From Panagrolaimus kolymaensis (lineage: Eukaryota; Nematoda; Chromadorea; Rhabditida; Panagrolaimidae), in NCBI GenBank assembly GCA_028622995.1, contig JAJQJQ010000014.1:3410001-3474000 (forward strand): 64,000 nt of DNA. Reading direction: 5' to 3'. The notes under the pieces were generated by a model. It did no database searches. It had not been told where the DNA came from and was given only the letters and a program-made list of their open reading frames with translations. Of this stretch, positions 34,477 to 45,269 are shown piece after piece (position 1 is the first letter of the stretch; each line of letters starts with the position of its first letter). The position numbers and the translations under genes are program-made.

Positions 34477-34963
34477 TAAAAATAAAACTGAAGTAAAAAC
34501 CTTTTTTTTATTATTACATCACAAAAAATTATTTCATGGTGTATAAAATTTAATGCATCAAAAAATAAATAAAAACAACTGTTTTAAACACTCAATTAAT
34601 TTTTTTGATAAAATAATAAAATACCTTTTTTGAATAATAAAATTATATCAAAACTTGATTTGACATTTTTCCTTGACTAAAAAATAACAACCGAAAAAAA
34701 TATTAATTGTAATCGTTACACATTGCACAAACCATTATTTTTTGTTACATGAATAATATTTTTTGCAAGTCGATTGTGGAAAGATAAATTGCTTACTTTG
34801 ATTTTTATTTACTTCCTTTTTGTATTTTTTGTTAAGATTTTTATTAAAAAATTAAAAATAATGGAAAAAAGTGAATTAAAATCCAAAAACAAAAATGTAA
34901 AAGAAAACTTAAAAATTTTGGTAAAACAAAGCAAATAATTCGCAAACATGATCAAGAATTTAT

Positions 34964-36817
34964 TTATGCATAAACGCCATAATAAATCAAAACTTCAGTT
35001 TCATAAACTACTCCATAAATAAATGGATTATTGATAACATGGCCTGGAAGAGAAGAAGTCAAAGATTCATATGGCTTTGATTGTGGATGATTTATACCAT
35101 CAACGGAAAGATCAAAACGAAGCTAAAAAATTTATAATATATTTTTTACAAAATACTTAATAAAAAACTTTTTTGTACTTACAGCTTGATAAAATTTATT
35201 TATATCATATTTAATTTCTCCGGGATTTGAATCATTGAAAGGTGCATAAACTGATAGTCTTGGATCTTTTAAAGTTTCCTTAAAATATCCAGAAAAATCC
35301 AAAGCATTTTGTTGAGAAAAATGTGGAATCCAAACATATTGTAAATCAGTTGGAGAATTTAAAACAATTTTTAAATTATCCAAAATTTCTGATGGATTTG
35401 TTTCACGAATGAATTTATTATCCTATAATTAAATTTTCTGTCCCTTTGAAAGACGACAAATTTTGAATATCAAACCTTAAAATTAGTAACAATAAACATA
35501 TCAAAGCTGGCATTTTTGAATTTAATTGCATGAAGATCATAATGGCCAAATTCAGCAAATTTTGAAAGGGTGGAAAATACATTAACCTGAAATAAAAAGT
35601 TCAGCAATGTCAGATTTTTAGGGCCAAAAAAGCTCCTAAAAAACTTACATATTTATCTCCTTTTAATCCATGAAAGATTTGATTTCTTGCAAGTCCAACC
35701 CCAACTTTTTCAAACTCTAAACCATATTTTAGGAAGGTAAACCCAACGACAGTGTTTTTGGGGGTTGTAAAGTTTTCTGGAGAAAAAAATTTAGCTTTAT
35801 AATCGTTGAGTCGCTTTCGAAACATTTCATTAAAATGATGAGAATAGCTTCGATTTGAAGCAGGATAAATTGAGACATCATCAAAACTTGTGAATACATT
35901 CATAGAAATATCGGTTTCGTTCTGAAAAAAAGTTTGAAAAAGGGCAATTATTAAATTTTAAAAATCAAATGCATCGAAAATTTAAAAAAAGCTTACTCCT
36001 ATAATAAAATTATTAATAATGGAGTTATTGGTGGCTTCCATAGCAAATAATGAATTTTTAAGCGGTTTATAATAATTATAAACATCTGCAACGTTGGAGG
36101 CTAAAATTTGAAATATATTAGTAAACGATAAAATCTTTTAATAAAACACTCACCTTCAAAATATTCATTCATTGCTGATTTTTCTTTATTACTTCCAAAA
36201 TTTCCAATAAAACTTAAAATGTAATCAATCGCGAAAGGTGAAATCACAAAATTTGATGTTGATTGATTTTTCATAAAATAATTCAAATTTCCATGAACTT
36301 TATTTTCCTTCTGATTAAATGGAATAATTGTGTTTGAGTTAGAAGTTTCATCATCATCATCGATGGCTGTCAATTGCGTGGCAGCGGAAGGAGAGCTAGA
36401 TTCTTCTTCTTCAGTTAAAGTTTCATTTCTAACATTATTTTCCTTATTTAGACTTGAAGAAAGAAGAGTGCCCAATAAATAACCAAGTCCAAATGCAATT
36501 AAAGCAGTAAGAAGAATGCAGCAAAGAATTGGAAGCCACGGAAATTTTTTAGAGGACGATGTAGTGGTTGTCGTCGTTCGCTTCTTATTGGGTTTTTGTT
36601 GATGATATTCAGCCGTTGTTGTTGTGGCTTCTTTAATAACAATTAATCGATCTTTAGCTTCATCTGTGTTCCCAGTGATTCCAAGTTCGGGTTCAGGCGA
36701 AGTTTCAGTTACTTCTGAATAGTTTACATCTCTGTTAACAATTGGATAATCGTTGTTGCGGCTGCTAGTATTTGGATTTGGATAATAAGTTTTAACATGG
36801 GATTTCTCTTTGATCAT
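34964..36817 (-). CDS. membrane-anchored serpin-like protein 1
   Basis: Six exons join in phase: 36154-36817, 35997-36100, 35649-35921, 35476-35586, 35183-35422 and 34964-35122, giving 516 residues. The N-terminal cytoplasmic part contains KTYYPNPN; residues about 95-120 form a signal-anchor helix with two cysteines at its cytosolic edge; a serine/threonine-rich stalk follows. The ectodomain shows serpin landmarks: NFVISPFAIDYILSFIG (helix B region), VVGFTFLKYGLEF (strand 3A region), HAIKFKNASFDMFIV (strands 2B/3B), and a C-terminal INNPFIYGVVYETEVLIYYG equivalent to the HPF..I....ILF.G end. The hinge is not the inhibitory EEGTEAAA type, so protease inhibition is unlikely. Serpin assignment is by pattern, moderately sure. 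Confidence 0.65.
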
Positions 36818-37392
36818 TTTTTATTTTTGGTGAAAGAAAAATAACAAAACAAATATACTTCTTTTTTTGTTTTGGTGGTATTTTTCTCGCAAAAAAAAAG
36901 AAGAAAAATAAAAGAGAAAAGAAAAAAGAAAAAGTGAAGGTCAAAGAATTAACCAAAAAGTTTGTTGTGTCAATAAAAATAAAAACAACAGGTTTGAAGA
37001 AAAAAAACTAATCAACAACCAGCAGAATATTAAAAAAAAGTGTTTACCTTTTCTTATGTGTAAAAAAGATGATGGACCAAAACTTGATTGATTTGTAACC
37101 TTTAATGACTTAAAAAAATTAAAACTAATATAATTTTTTATTTTGTTATTCTCACACCGGTTTTTATTTTCAGTTATTACAAAAGTAAAATATTATGGCA
37201 ACTTCAATATGGAGATTATTTTTAAATTATTTGTTGTGTTTTGTTTTTCTATTTTTTTTATTAAAAAATTAAGACAATTAAGAAAAAAAAAAAAGTTTGA
37301 CAAAAAAATAAATGAATCTTCAATTAAAAAAATGTGTTACTGAAACAACGTAAAACTTTTATTTGGAAAAAAGAGTGACAAAAAAATCATTA

Positions 37393-39597
37393 TTAAGCAT
37401 AAACGCCATAATAAATCAAAACTTCTGTTTTGAACACGATTCCATACATGAAAGGCTTGTTAATGATATATTCATTGTTGGAAATGCCGGATGGATAATT
37501 TCGAGTTATTGGACGATTGAGACCTTCCCCAGAAACATCAAATCGAAGCTAAAAAAAATTAATTATATCCTACTCCAATTATCAAATAATCCTTTTTTTG
37601 TCTCAAAAATAACAAAAAAAGCCTTAAATTTGTTTTTGTATTTACTTGCAATTCTGTAGCCTAGAAATTTATAATTTAAAAAAACTCACAGCTTGATAAA
37701 ATTTTCTTAAATCATATTTATCCTTGCCAGGAATAGTTTCATTGAAAGGGGAATAAATTGCAAGAGTTTGATATAAAACTTTTTCTAAATATGGTAGAAT
37801 ATCAATTGTATTTTGTGATTGAATTGTTGGAACACAAATGGCACTGTATGAAGTTTTAACATTGCCATTTGTCATGGATTTTAAGTTGCTTAAAATTTCA
37901 TTTGATTCAATAAAAGGAATTGAATAATCCTGAAAAATGAAAAAACATTAATTTAAGGAACCATTTTTATATATAAAAAAAGTAAGAACTTGCCTTGAGA
38001 TTTTCAACAATAAACATATCAAAGCTAGGATTAGTGAATTTGATTTGATGTAAACGATATGCGCCAAAATCAGCTTGATATGTATTTGTAATGAAGAGAG
38101 TAACCTAAAAAAATAAAAAATATTACCAAATTATTCGAATTTTTGATCCAATTTTTTTAAAGATATACACATTTTATAAACTCAAAGAATTTTGGGGAGA
38201 GTTTTAATTTAGAACCCTAATTTTTTGATGATTAAAATTTTGCTAAATCCATAATTTTTGAAATTTTGATTAACATGGATGGGTATTTTAAAATTAAAAT
38301 CCAAAAAATTAAATTTTTAAAAAGCTCCAAAAAAATTAGAAAAAAAAGTGTTTAATTTTTTGGTAATTTTATAAAATTTTTGAAGGGAAAAATCCTTACA
38401 TATCTTTCCTTTCCATCATTTCCATAAAATTTTTCATGCCTGTTGGTTTTATTTTCAATTTGTTTGAATTGAAGTTCAAGCTTAATGTGTGAAAAGCCAA
38501 CGGCAGTATTTAGAGGGGTGATGAAATTTTTTTTAGAAAAAAATGGAAGCTTGTTTCTACTCCAAACTTGACTTCGCTTTCCCAACATATCATTAAAATA
38601 ATCAGAATATAAATAATCGGATGCAGGATATACTGAGACGCCATCCAAAGTTGTTTCTTCATTCATAAATTCTTTAGTTTCATTCTAAAAAAATGTATCT
38701 TTTGAAATTATGAATTTGAAACTTTAGTCTTGGAGGAAATTTTGACCTTCATGATGCTCCTATCGAAAAATATTTAAAAGTATGGGGATTTTATGCTTCT
38801 CGAAAAATAATAAAAATAAAGTATTTCTTCTTGCCCGAAAAAAGTTTGGTTATTCTCTATTTTTTAACCTTGGCTTTCTGTAAAAATATATTTTTAAAAA
38901 ATTACGCCAGTTACGAAGTTAGAAATCATGAAGTTGTTTGTTCCTTTTTTGTCAAAGATTGATTTTTTAGCAGCCTTATAATAATAATATAAATCACCAA
39001 GATGTGTTGCTGAAGAAAAAAACAGTTAAAAAAACACATAAGTTATGAGTTTTCCCTTACTTCCGAAATATTCGTTGATTACTGCTTTTTCTTTTGGGCC
39101 ACCAACATTTCCTATGAAACTCAAAATATAATCAATTCCAAATGGAGAAATAACGGCCGAAGTTTGATTGTAAAAAAAATTAGTCAAATTTCCATGAACT
39201 TTGATTTCTTTTTTATAAAATGACGTTGTTGTGGTTGATTGAAGTGGAGTGGCAGTTGTATCATTCGAAGATGAAAGTTCAGAGGTGGAACCAATATCAT
39301 AGCCTAAAAATGAATTATTTTCATAAACTCACTATCATTATAAAAATAAAAACCACCTAATCCAAAAACCAATGCAAATACGATAGCAGCGATGATGAGG
39401 CAGCAGCAAGAAGGAACGATGACCCATTTCTTAGTAATTCTTCTTGCAGGTTTTGTATCGTGTCTATAACGAATGCCGATGGCCTTATGCTTTTCACGAC
39501 GGGGAGGGATAGCTGTTAGGCCATAAGCATTTTCACAATTGTTGCCTCTATTTGGATTAGGATAATACGGCTTCGCTTCGAATTCTTTGATTAGCAT
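37393..39597 (-). CDS. membrane-anchored serpin-like protein 2
   Basis: Seven exons in phase: 39333-39597, 39061-39303, 38906-39009, 38400-38684, 37994-38104, 37690-37929 and 37393-37548, 467 residues. Exon lengths 104, 111 and 240 equal those of gene 1. The anchor reads WVIVPSCCCLIIAAIVFALV, with three cysteines suited to palmitoylation, after AKPYYPNPN. Serpin-like landmarks are AVISPFGIDYILSFIGNVGG and INKPFMYGIVFKTEVLIYYG. The fifth exon ends AAG/GCAAGT, a GC donor at the position where the paralogues have GT. Non-inhibitory hinge, as in the other copies. Compared with gene 1 there is one additional intron between the anchor and the ectodomain. Confidence 0.65.
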
Positions 39598-39719
39598 TAT
39601 TGTAGAAATAAAAAACTGAAAAACTAATTTTTAAACTTTTTTATATTTAGAGAAAATCAAAATTGTCAAAACCAAAAAATAAAACTCGCACAAAAAATAA
39701 CCAGGGAAAAAAGAAAGAA

Positions 39720-40750
39720 AAATGGAAGCGGATTTAAAGGTCGAATGTTTATTTATATATGTATTTTTAGATAAGTCTATGTGTGAATTAATTTTTTAAC
39801 GGTGCGCATTTTTTAAAGGCGGCACTTTGACTCTTTTTTTGTTTCTTTCATAAAGCTTTCGCGTTTATTAAAAAAACCAAACACAAAAAATACTAAAAAG
39901 AAAGCATCCGTTAACGCCGCTAGTGAAAATTATCGCGATCAACAACATTTTAAGTTTTGTTTCGGGGAAAATGAACTTCAAAAAAGGCAAAGGTCAAAAA
40001 AGAATTTATATTTTGCAGAGTAAAAAAAATTTGGTATTCTTTGAAATAACTTTTCAAAAATTTGTAATTTGGATTGCAAACTAAACAGTAATATTATAAA
40101 AATTTCCGGTACCAATAAAAAAAATGAATATTAAGAAAAAAAGGTATAAATCTTGCACCTCTAAAAACACGAATGTTTGTAATTCAAAAAAATGTCGAAA
40201 AAAAGTTGTCAGCTTCTTCTAAATACGCCAAGATTTTTTTTTGCAAATTTCTATAAACATTTTTTTATAAATAAAGTTTCATCATCCCCCAAAAAAGCAA
40301 CCTTTTTTAAAAAGAACAGAGAAAAAAAGAAAGAACCAAAAACCAATACGCGATGAATGCCTTATTGCTTTTATTTAAGCAAAAAAACTAATCTCTCTTT
40401 GGTTCCTTCAAAAAAGAATAAAACCTGCCGATGATTTTTTTTTCAGCGCAGAACTAAAATTTCTTTCTATTTTGTTTTCAAAAAATATCGACAAAAACTA
40501 AACAAAAAAATGTAAAAGATCAGCAAAAAAAGAAAGAAAAAGATATTTGTTAATGATGGGCATCTTTTGAAAAAATAGATTTATACAACACCATGTGAAA
40601 AGGATGTTGGTTTCGTTGTCAGCAGATGACTAGAATATACGAACTTTGCAACAACAAAAAAATAAGAAACGAAAAATATGCCGAGTTTTGCCTTCTGTAA
40701 GTTTCTCATTTTGCAAAGCTAAAAACCAATTCTTTTTAATTTTTTATTCA
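39720..40750. repeat. duplicated upstream region of serpin-like genes
   Basis: This region resembles 47820-48730, upstream of gene 4, in several blocks (TTTAAAGGCGGCAC at 39812-39825; gccgatgatttttttttcagcgc; aaaatatcgacaaaa; gtcagcagatg). A shorter part also resembles 43230-43440, upstream of gene 3. So promoter regions were duplicated along with the genes. No coding frame is supported. Confidence 0.65.
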
Positions 40751-40889
40751 AAAAAAAATAAAGAAGTAAATTGCGAAATGAATAAAACAATAAAAAGTCT
40801 TCAAGTAATAATTGCACTACCGTGACATAAGTTTTTTTAAAAAAAAATTGATATAATCGTTCAAAAAGAGTTGAGCCAAAAATTCATTT

Positions 40890-43119
40890 TTAAGCATAAA
40901 CGCCGTAGTAAATCAACATTTCAGTTTTATAAGCGACTCCATAAATCAATGGATTATTAATACCATGGCCATTAATTGAAGTGATGGTTTCATAACGTTT
41001 TGATTGAATAACATTCACGCCTTCACAGGATAAATCAAAACGAAGCTGGAAAGAAAAAATTATTTTTTGACAAAAAATTTGCATTTTTCAAGTTTTTTAA
41101 ATTAGTAATTAGCTTCGATTACTACGATTTATTTTGTTTTGTATGCTTTTGCTAAATTTTTCAAAAATATTATTGATATCCAAAATTTTCTGAGAAGTAT
41201 TAAATTATTTTTTCAAACTCTTTTGACATAAAAATTTTTTTAGTTTTCGAAGAAAGTTGAAAAGACATTTCTTTGCTATAAAAAAATTATTAACTTACAG
41301 CTTGATAAAATTTGTTAAGATCATATTTATCTTTTCCAATATTGGTGGTATTGAAAGGCGAATAAATGGCAAGAGTATGGTTTAAAATATCTTTGAAATA
41401 AGGAGCAACATCGATGGTGGTTTGTTGATGAATTTCGGGTACATAAATGGATTTATTTGTGACATTAGAAGATTTAAGTTGCCGCAAATTTTTCAACATT
41501 TGGCTTGGGGAATTAACAAATGGAATGGGACTTTTCTAAAACAAATTAAATAAAAAATAAGTTTTGATTTGTACAAAAGGTTTTGAATTTTTATACCTTA
41601 TATTTTTGAATAAAATGCCCATCAAAGTTGTTAGTTTTGTATGAACTTAAATTTTCAATAATAAACAAATCAAAATCAGTATTTTTGAATGAAATTGCGT
41701 GTAAACGATAATTTTCAAAATCAGCGCTTTTTGAAAATGTGGAAAAATAATTTACCTAAAAAATACAATAATTAAATAAGTTTAGAAAATGTGGGAATAA
41801 TTTTGAGTTTTTACTAATAAAACTTTGGATCAAAGCAAAATATAAATTTCACTGGAAATCCAAAACAATATGTTTTTTTTATTTTGAAGCAGGAATTTTT
41901 TTTGGAAGTGCCCAGCTTAGTTCTCATTTTACTTGGAGCCAAAATTTTGTTCAAAAAGTATTTGGAAAATAGAAAACAAACATAAAAAATGCTTACATAT
42001 TTTTCATGTTTGTTACCAAGAAAAAGTTGAGTTTTGATAAGTCCGCTACCAACGTTTTTGAATTGAAGCTCCATTTTAATAAAATTGAACCCAATAACTG
42101 TGTTTTCAGGAGTAGAAAAATTTTTATAAGAAAAATATTTAGCATTCTCATCGTTGAGCCGTTTTCGAAACATATCATTAAAATAATGAGAATATGATCG
42201 ATCGGATGCTGGATAAACTGTGACATCATCCAATTTTGTTTGTTCGTGCATAAATTCGCCGGTTTTGTTCTAAAAAATATACTTTTAATAAATAAAGAAG
42301 TTAGGAAAAAGTTTAGGTTTTTCAAAAGTTTTTTGGAAAAAAATAGATTTACAAAAATCGAAAAAAAATTTAAAAAACTCACTCCTGTCACAAAATTACT
42401 AATGATGAAATTTTTTGTTCCTTTCTTTGTTGAAAATAAATAATATTTCCGTAAATTATAATAAGCATAGATTTCACTAAGATTATTATTTTCTGGAAAA
42501 AGTAGTATGTATTGATAAAAAGCCTTTTTTTAAAGTTTTATTGTTTTCTTACTTTCAATTCCAAAATATTCGTTGATTACTGCTTTTTCTTTTGGGTCAC
42601 CCACATTTCCAATGAAACTCAAAATATAATCAATTCCAAATGGAGAAATAACAAAAGATGTTTGATTGTAAAAAAAATTATTCAAATTTCCATGAACTTT
42701 GACTTGACGTTGAAGAAATAATGAATTCGATTGGAAAATTATTGTTGTAGGAGTGGCAGTATTTGCTTTGGCATCACTTGCATTACCTGAAGATGAATAT
42801 TTCTAATTAATTATTTTTTGTGAAGAAAAAAAATGAAACCCAATCCAAAAACCAATGCAAATACGATTCCCGCAATTAGAAGGGTTAAACCAAGACAGGC
42901 GGCTAGCCATATCCAACGCTGAAAGCTTAATCCGAGCTTTTGATGTTGTTGTTGTTCGAAAGTCGGTTCAGTTAAGAGAAATAAATTGACTTCAGGTTTT
43001 TCAAAAAACTCTTCTGTTTCAGAAGAATCATGTGGAAGAGCAGCTTCAGTTTCCAATGCTTCATTTTTGGCATTTGGATTCGGATAATATGCTTTTCCAT
43101 GGAATTTTTTCTTTAACAT
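40890..43119 (-). CDS. membrane-anchored serpin-like protein 3
   Basis: Seven exons in phase: 42840-43119, 42553-42786, 42383-42492, 41997-42269, 41597-41755, 41299-41535 and 40890-41045, 482 residues. The first donor (TTGG/GTTTCA) is weak but required by phase and by comparison with gene 2. The N-terminus has GKAYYPNPN and the anchor is LAACLGLTLLIAGIVFALVF. Exon 5 is longer than in the other copies, adding about 16 residues (SSYKTNNFDGHFIQKYK) after the conserved DFDLFIIENL. C-terminal INNPLIYGVAYKTEMLIYYG is the serpin-like end. No inhibitory hinge. Confidence 0.65.
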
Positions 43120-43826
43120 TTTGAAAGGAAAAACCTAAAAAATAATTTTGAAAAATAGATTCAAAATCTACTTTGCCCAAAAAGCGAATGAAGTGAAACA
43201 AAGAAATGAAAAATACAACCCTTCATCAAAGGGTTTATAACCTTTTTATAAAAGTCTATGTATGAATCATTTTAAATTTAACTACGTAGGTTTTTTTTAA
43301 AGGTTGGCACCTTTTCACTTTTTTTGGTTCTTAAAAAGCCCAATGATTCATGCATTAGTTAGAAAAGACAAAAACAAAGCCAAACAAGAAAACATCCATT
43401 TGCGTCATTAAATACCGAAATCAACGATTTTTTTTTGGTTTATGAGAAATGAAAATAAAAGATTGGCAAAGTTCAAAAATATCATATCTTTGCGATCAAT
43501 AAAAACTTATAAATTGGCCTGTTTTTTTAAATAAAGAAAATTTTTTTTGTAAGTATTCTAAGCAGAATTCTTGTTTTCCTAAGATCCATGTTTTTGTTCA
43601 AAAATGTTAACAAAAAAAATTCAAGGTGAAAAATAGAAATCAAATTTTAATAAAATGGTCACAAATTTTTCAGAAATTTATTAAAACGAAAATAGCTAAC
43701 AAAAACAATAAAAAAATTAAATCTGTGAACAATTTTAAAGCTATAAAAAGAGAAAAAAACAACTTCAAAAAGTTTACTACACAAAATCTGTATTTTTTTT
43801 ATACGTAATTCAGTTTTTCAAGGTAA

Positions 43827-44789
43827 TTATTTGGCTAAAGTATTAGCAGGGCAAGAAATTGGTTGACATAGATGTTCATGTTTTCCAAATTCCAAATATT
43901 CTTCTTCACCTTCATTTTTGATAAGTTTTGTAATAACTTTTTTTTTAAATTTATTAGCACATTTGGAACATTCATACGTAACTATTCCATGCATTTCTCT
44001 ACTCCATGTGTATTCATAACCCGTTGTTTTGATTTCGTTGGCAAATACCATTAATTTTTTAATCATTTTTCCTCGAAAAAATTTTTCATAAGTTTTATAA
44101 TTCGGTCGTTTGATTGTTGTTTTTTCAATATCATTTTTATTAATTGGTTCACAAATATGAGATTTTTTGCTTAAACTAACATATTCTTTTCCATCTTCGT
44201 CGATACAAATTTTAACAAGATTTTTTTGTTTTTTAGCATTACATTTAGAACACGAATAATAATTGTCATTCGGCAAAAAATAATGTTGGTAAAATGTATT
44301 CTTATCTTCGGTGGTAAAAATATTCAATTTTTTAATTTTCTTTCCATTTTTCTATTCTTCAATTAATTCATAATTTGGTTTATAAACTTTTGAAGCATTT
44401 TGAAACTTATCTGGATGATATTCTTTGGGTTCACAAACATGTTCTTCATTATCTCCAAGTTTAACAAAATCATATTCATTTTCATCTTGAAACATTCGTG
44501 CATTTAAATATTTTTTTTGCCGATGGCACGCTGAACAATAATAAATATTTGGAGCTTGTTCAAAAAAATATTCATAATAAAGCTTTCTATCTTCAGATGG
44601 AAAAATTAATAATTTTCTTCGATTTATTCCATTTTTAGTGTACTTGATAGCTTTAAAATTTGGAGATTTGATAACTTTATTGTATGTTGTAATTTTAGCT
44701 TGCTCGCTTGCTGGCTTATATGGAATCGGTTCACATCGATGTTTCTCTTCATTAAATTGCAAAAATTCTTCACAATTTTCGTCTGTCAT
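43827..44789 (-). pseudogene. RYYR-CCHC-type zinc-module protein with internal TAG
   Basis: One continuous frame broken only by TAG at 44352-44354. Before the stop: a partial module and one full module (KLLIFPSEDRKLYYEYFF, then YYCSACH, then EEHVCEP). After it: two full modules (LNIFTTEDKNTFYQHYF, CSKCN, SHICEP; then CSKCA, EHLCQP). Each is a strand followed by C-x2-C and, about 28 residues later, H-x-C, fitting the nematode RYYR-CCHC finger of the WRKY-GCM1 superfamily. The frame starts inside a module, so an upstream exon may be missing. It lies between serpin-like genes 3 and 4. Probably a decaying copy; sequence error remains possible. Confidence 0.65.
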
Positions 44790-45269
44790 CGCAAGAAAAT
44801 AGGTAACGAAGAAAACAAATAGCTTGTATATCGGATTCTTTCAATTTATTTTTAGTATTTTAGAAAATCATCATTTTTGCGTAAAATTATTATCATTTTA
44901 TCCGTTGCAAGAAAAAAAGAGGAGAAGACCTTTTAATTGCCATTCAGTTCAAACAAAAAATTGATTAATTATAAAAACAGTTTTTGGCTTTTATCGCTGC
45001 TTATTGCAACAATTTTTGAATGTAAAAAATTTGCTTTTTTGTTATTAAATGTCACTTTTTTTAAATTATATTTCTTACTTTTATATATATTTATTTTATT
45101 ATATTAAAACATAAAAATCTAGACAATTAAAAAAAAGTAAATGCAATAAATCTTTAAAAAACAAAAAACGTAATAAATCTTATAATAAAAAAAATGCAAA
45201 ACCGAAATAAATTTTTATTAGGAAAATGTCAGAAATAAACTGGCAAAAGTAGAGCAAACAAAAAAAAAA

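Noticed and set aside
42006..42443. plus-strand frames opposite serpin-like gene 3
   Set aside because: They are antisense shadows of its coding exons.
44352..44354. TAG as programmed readthrough
   Set aside because: The following context does not resemble known readthrough signals; mutation or error is simpler.
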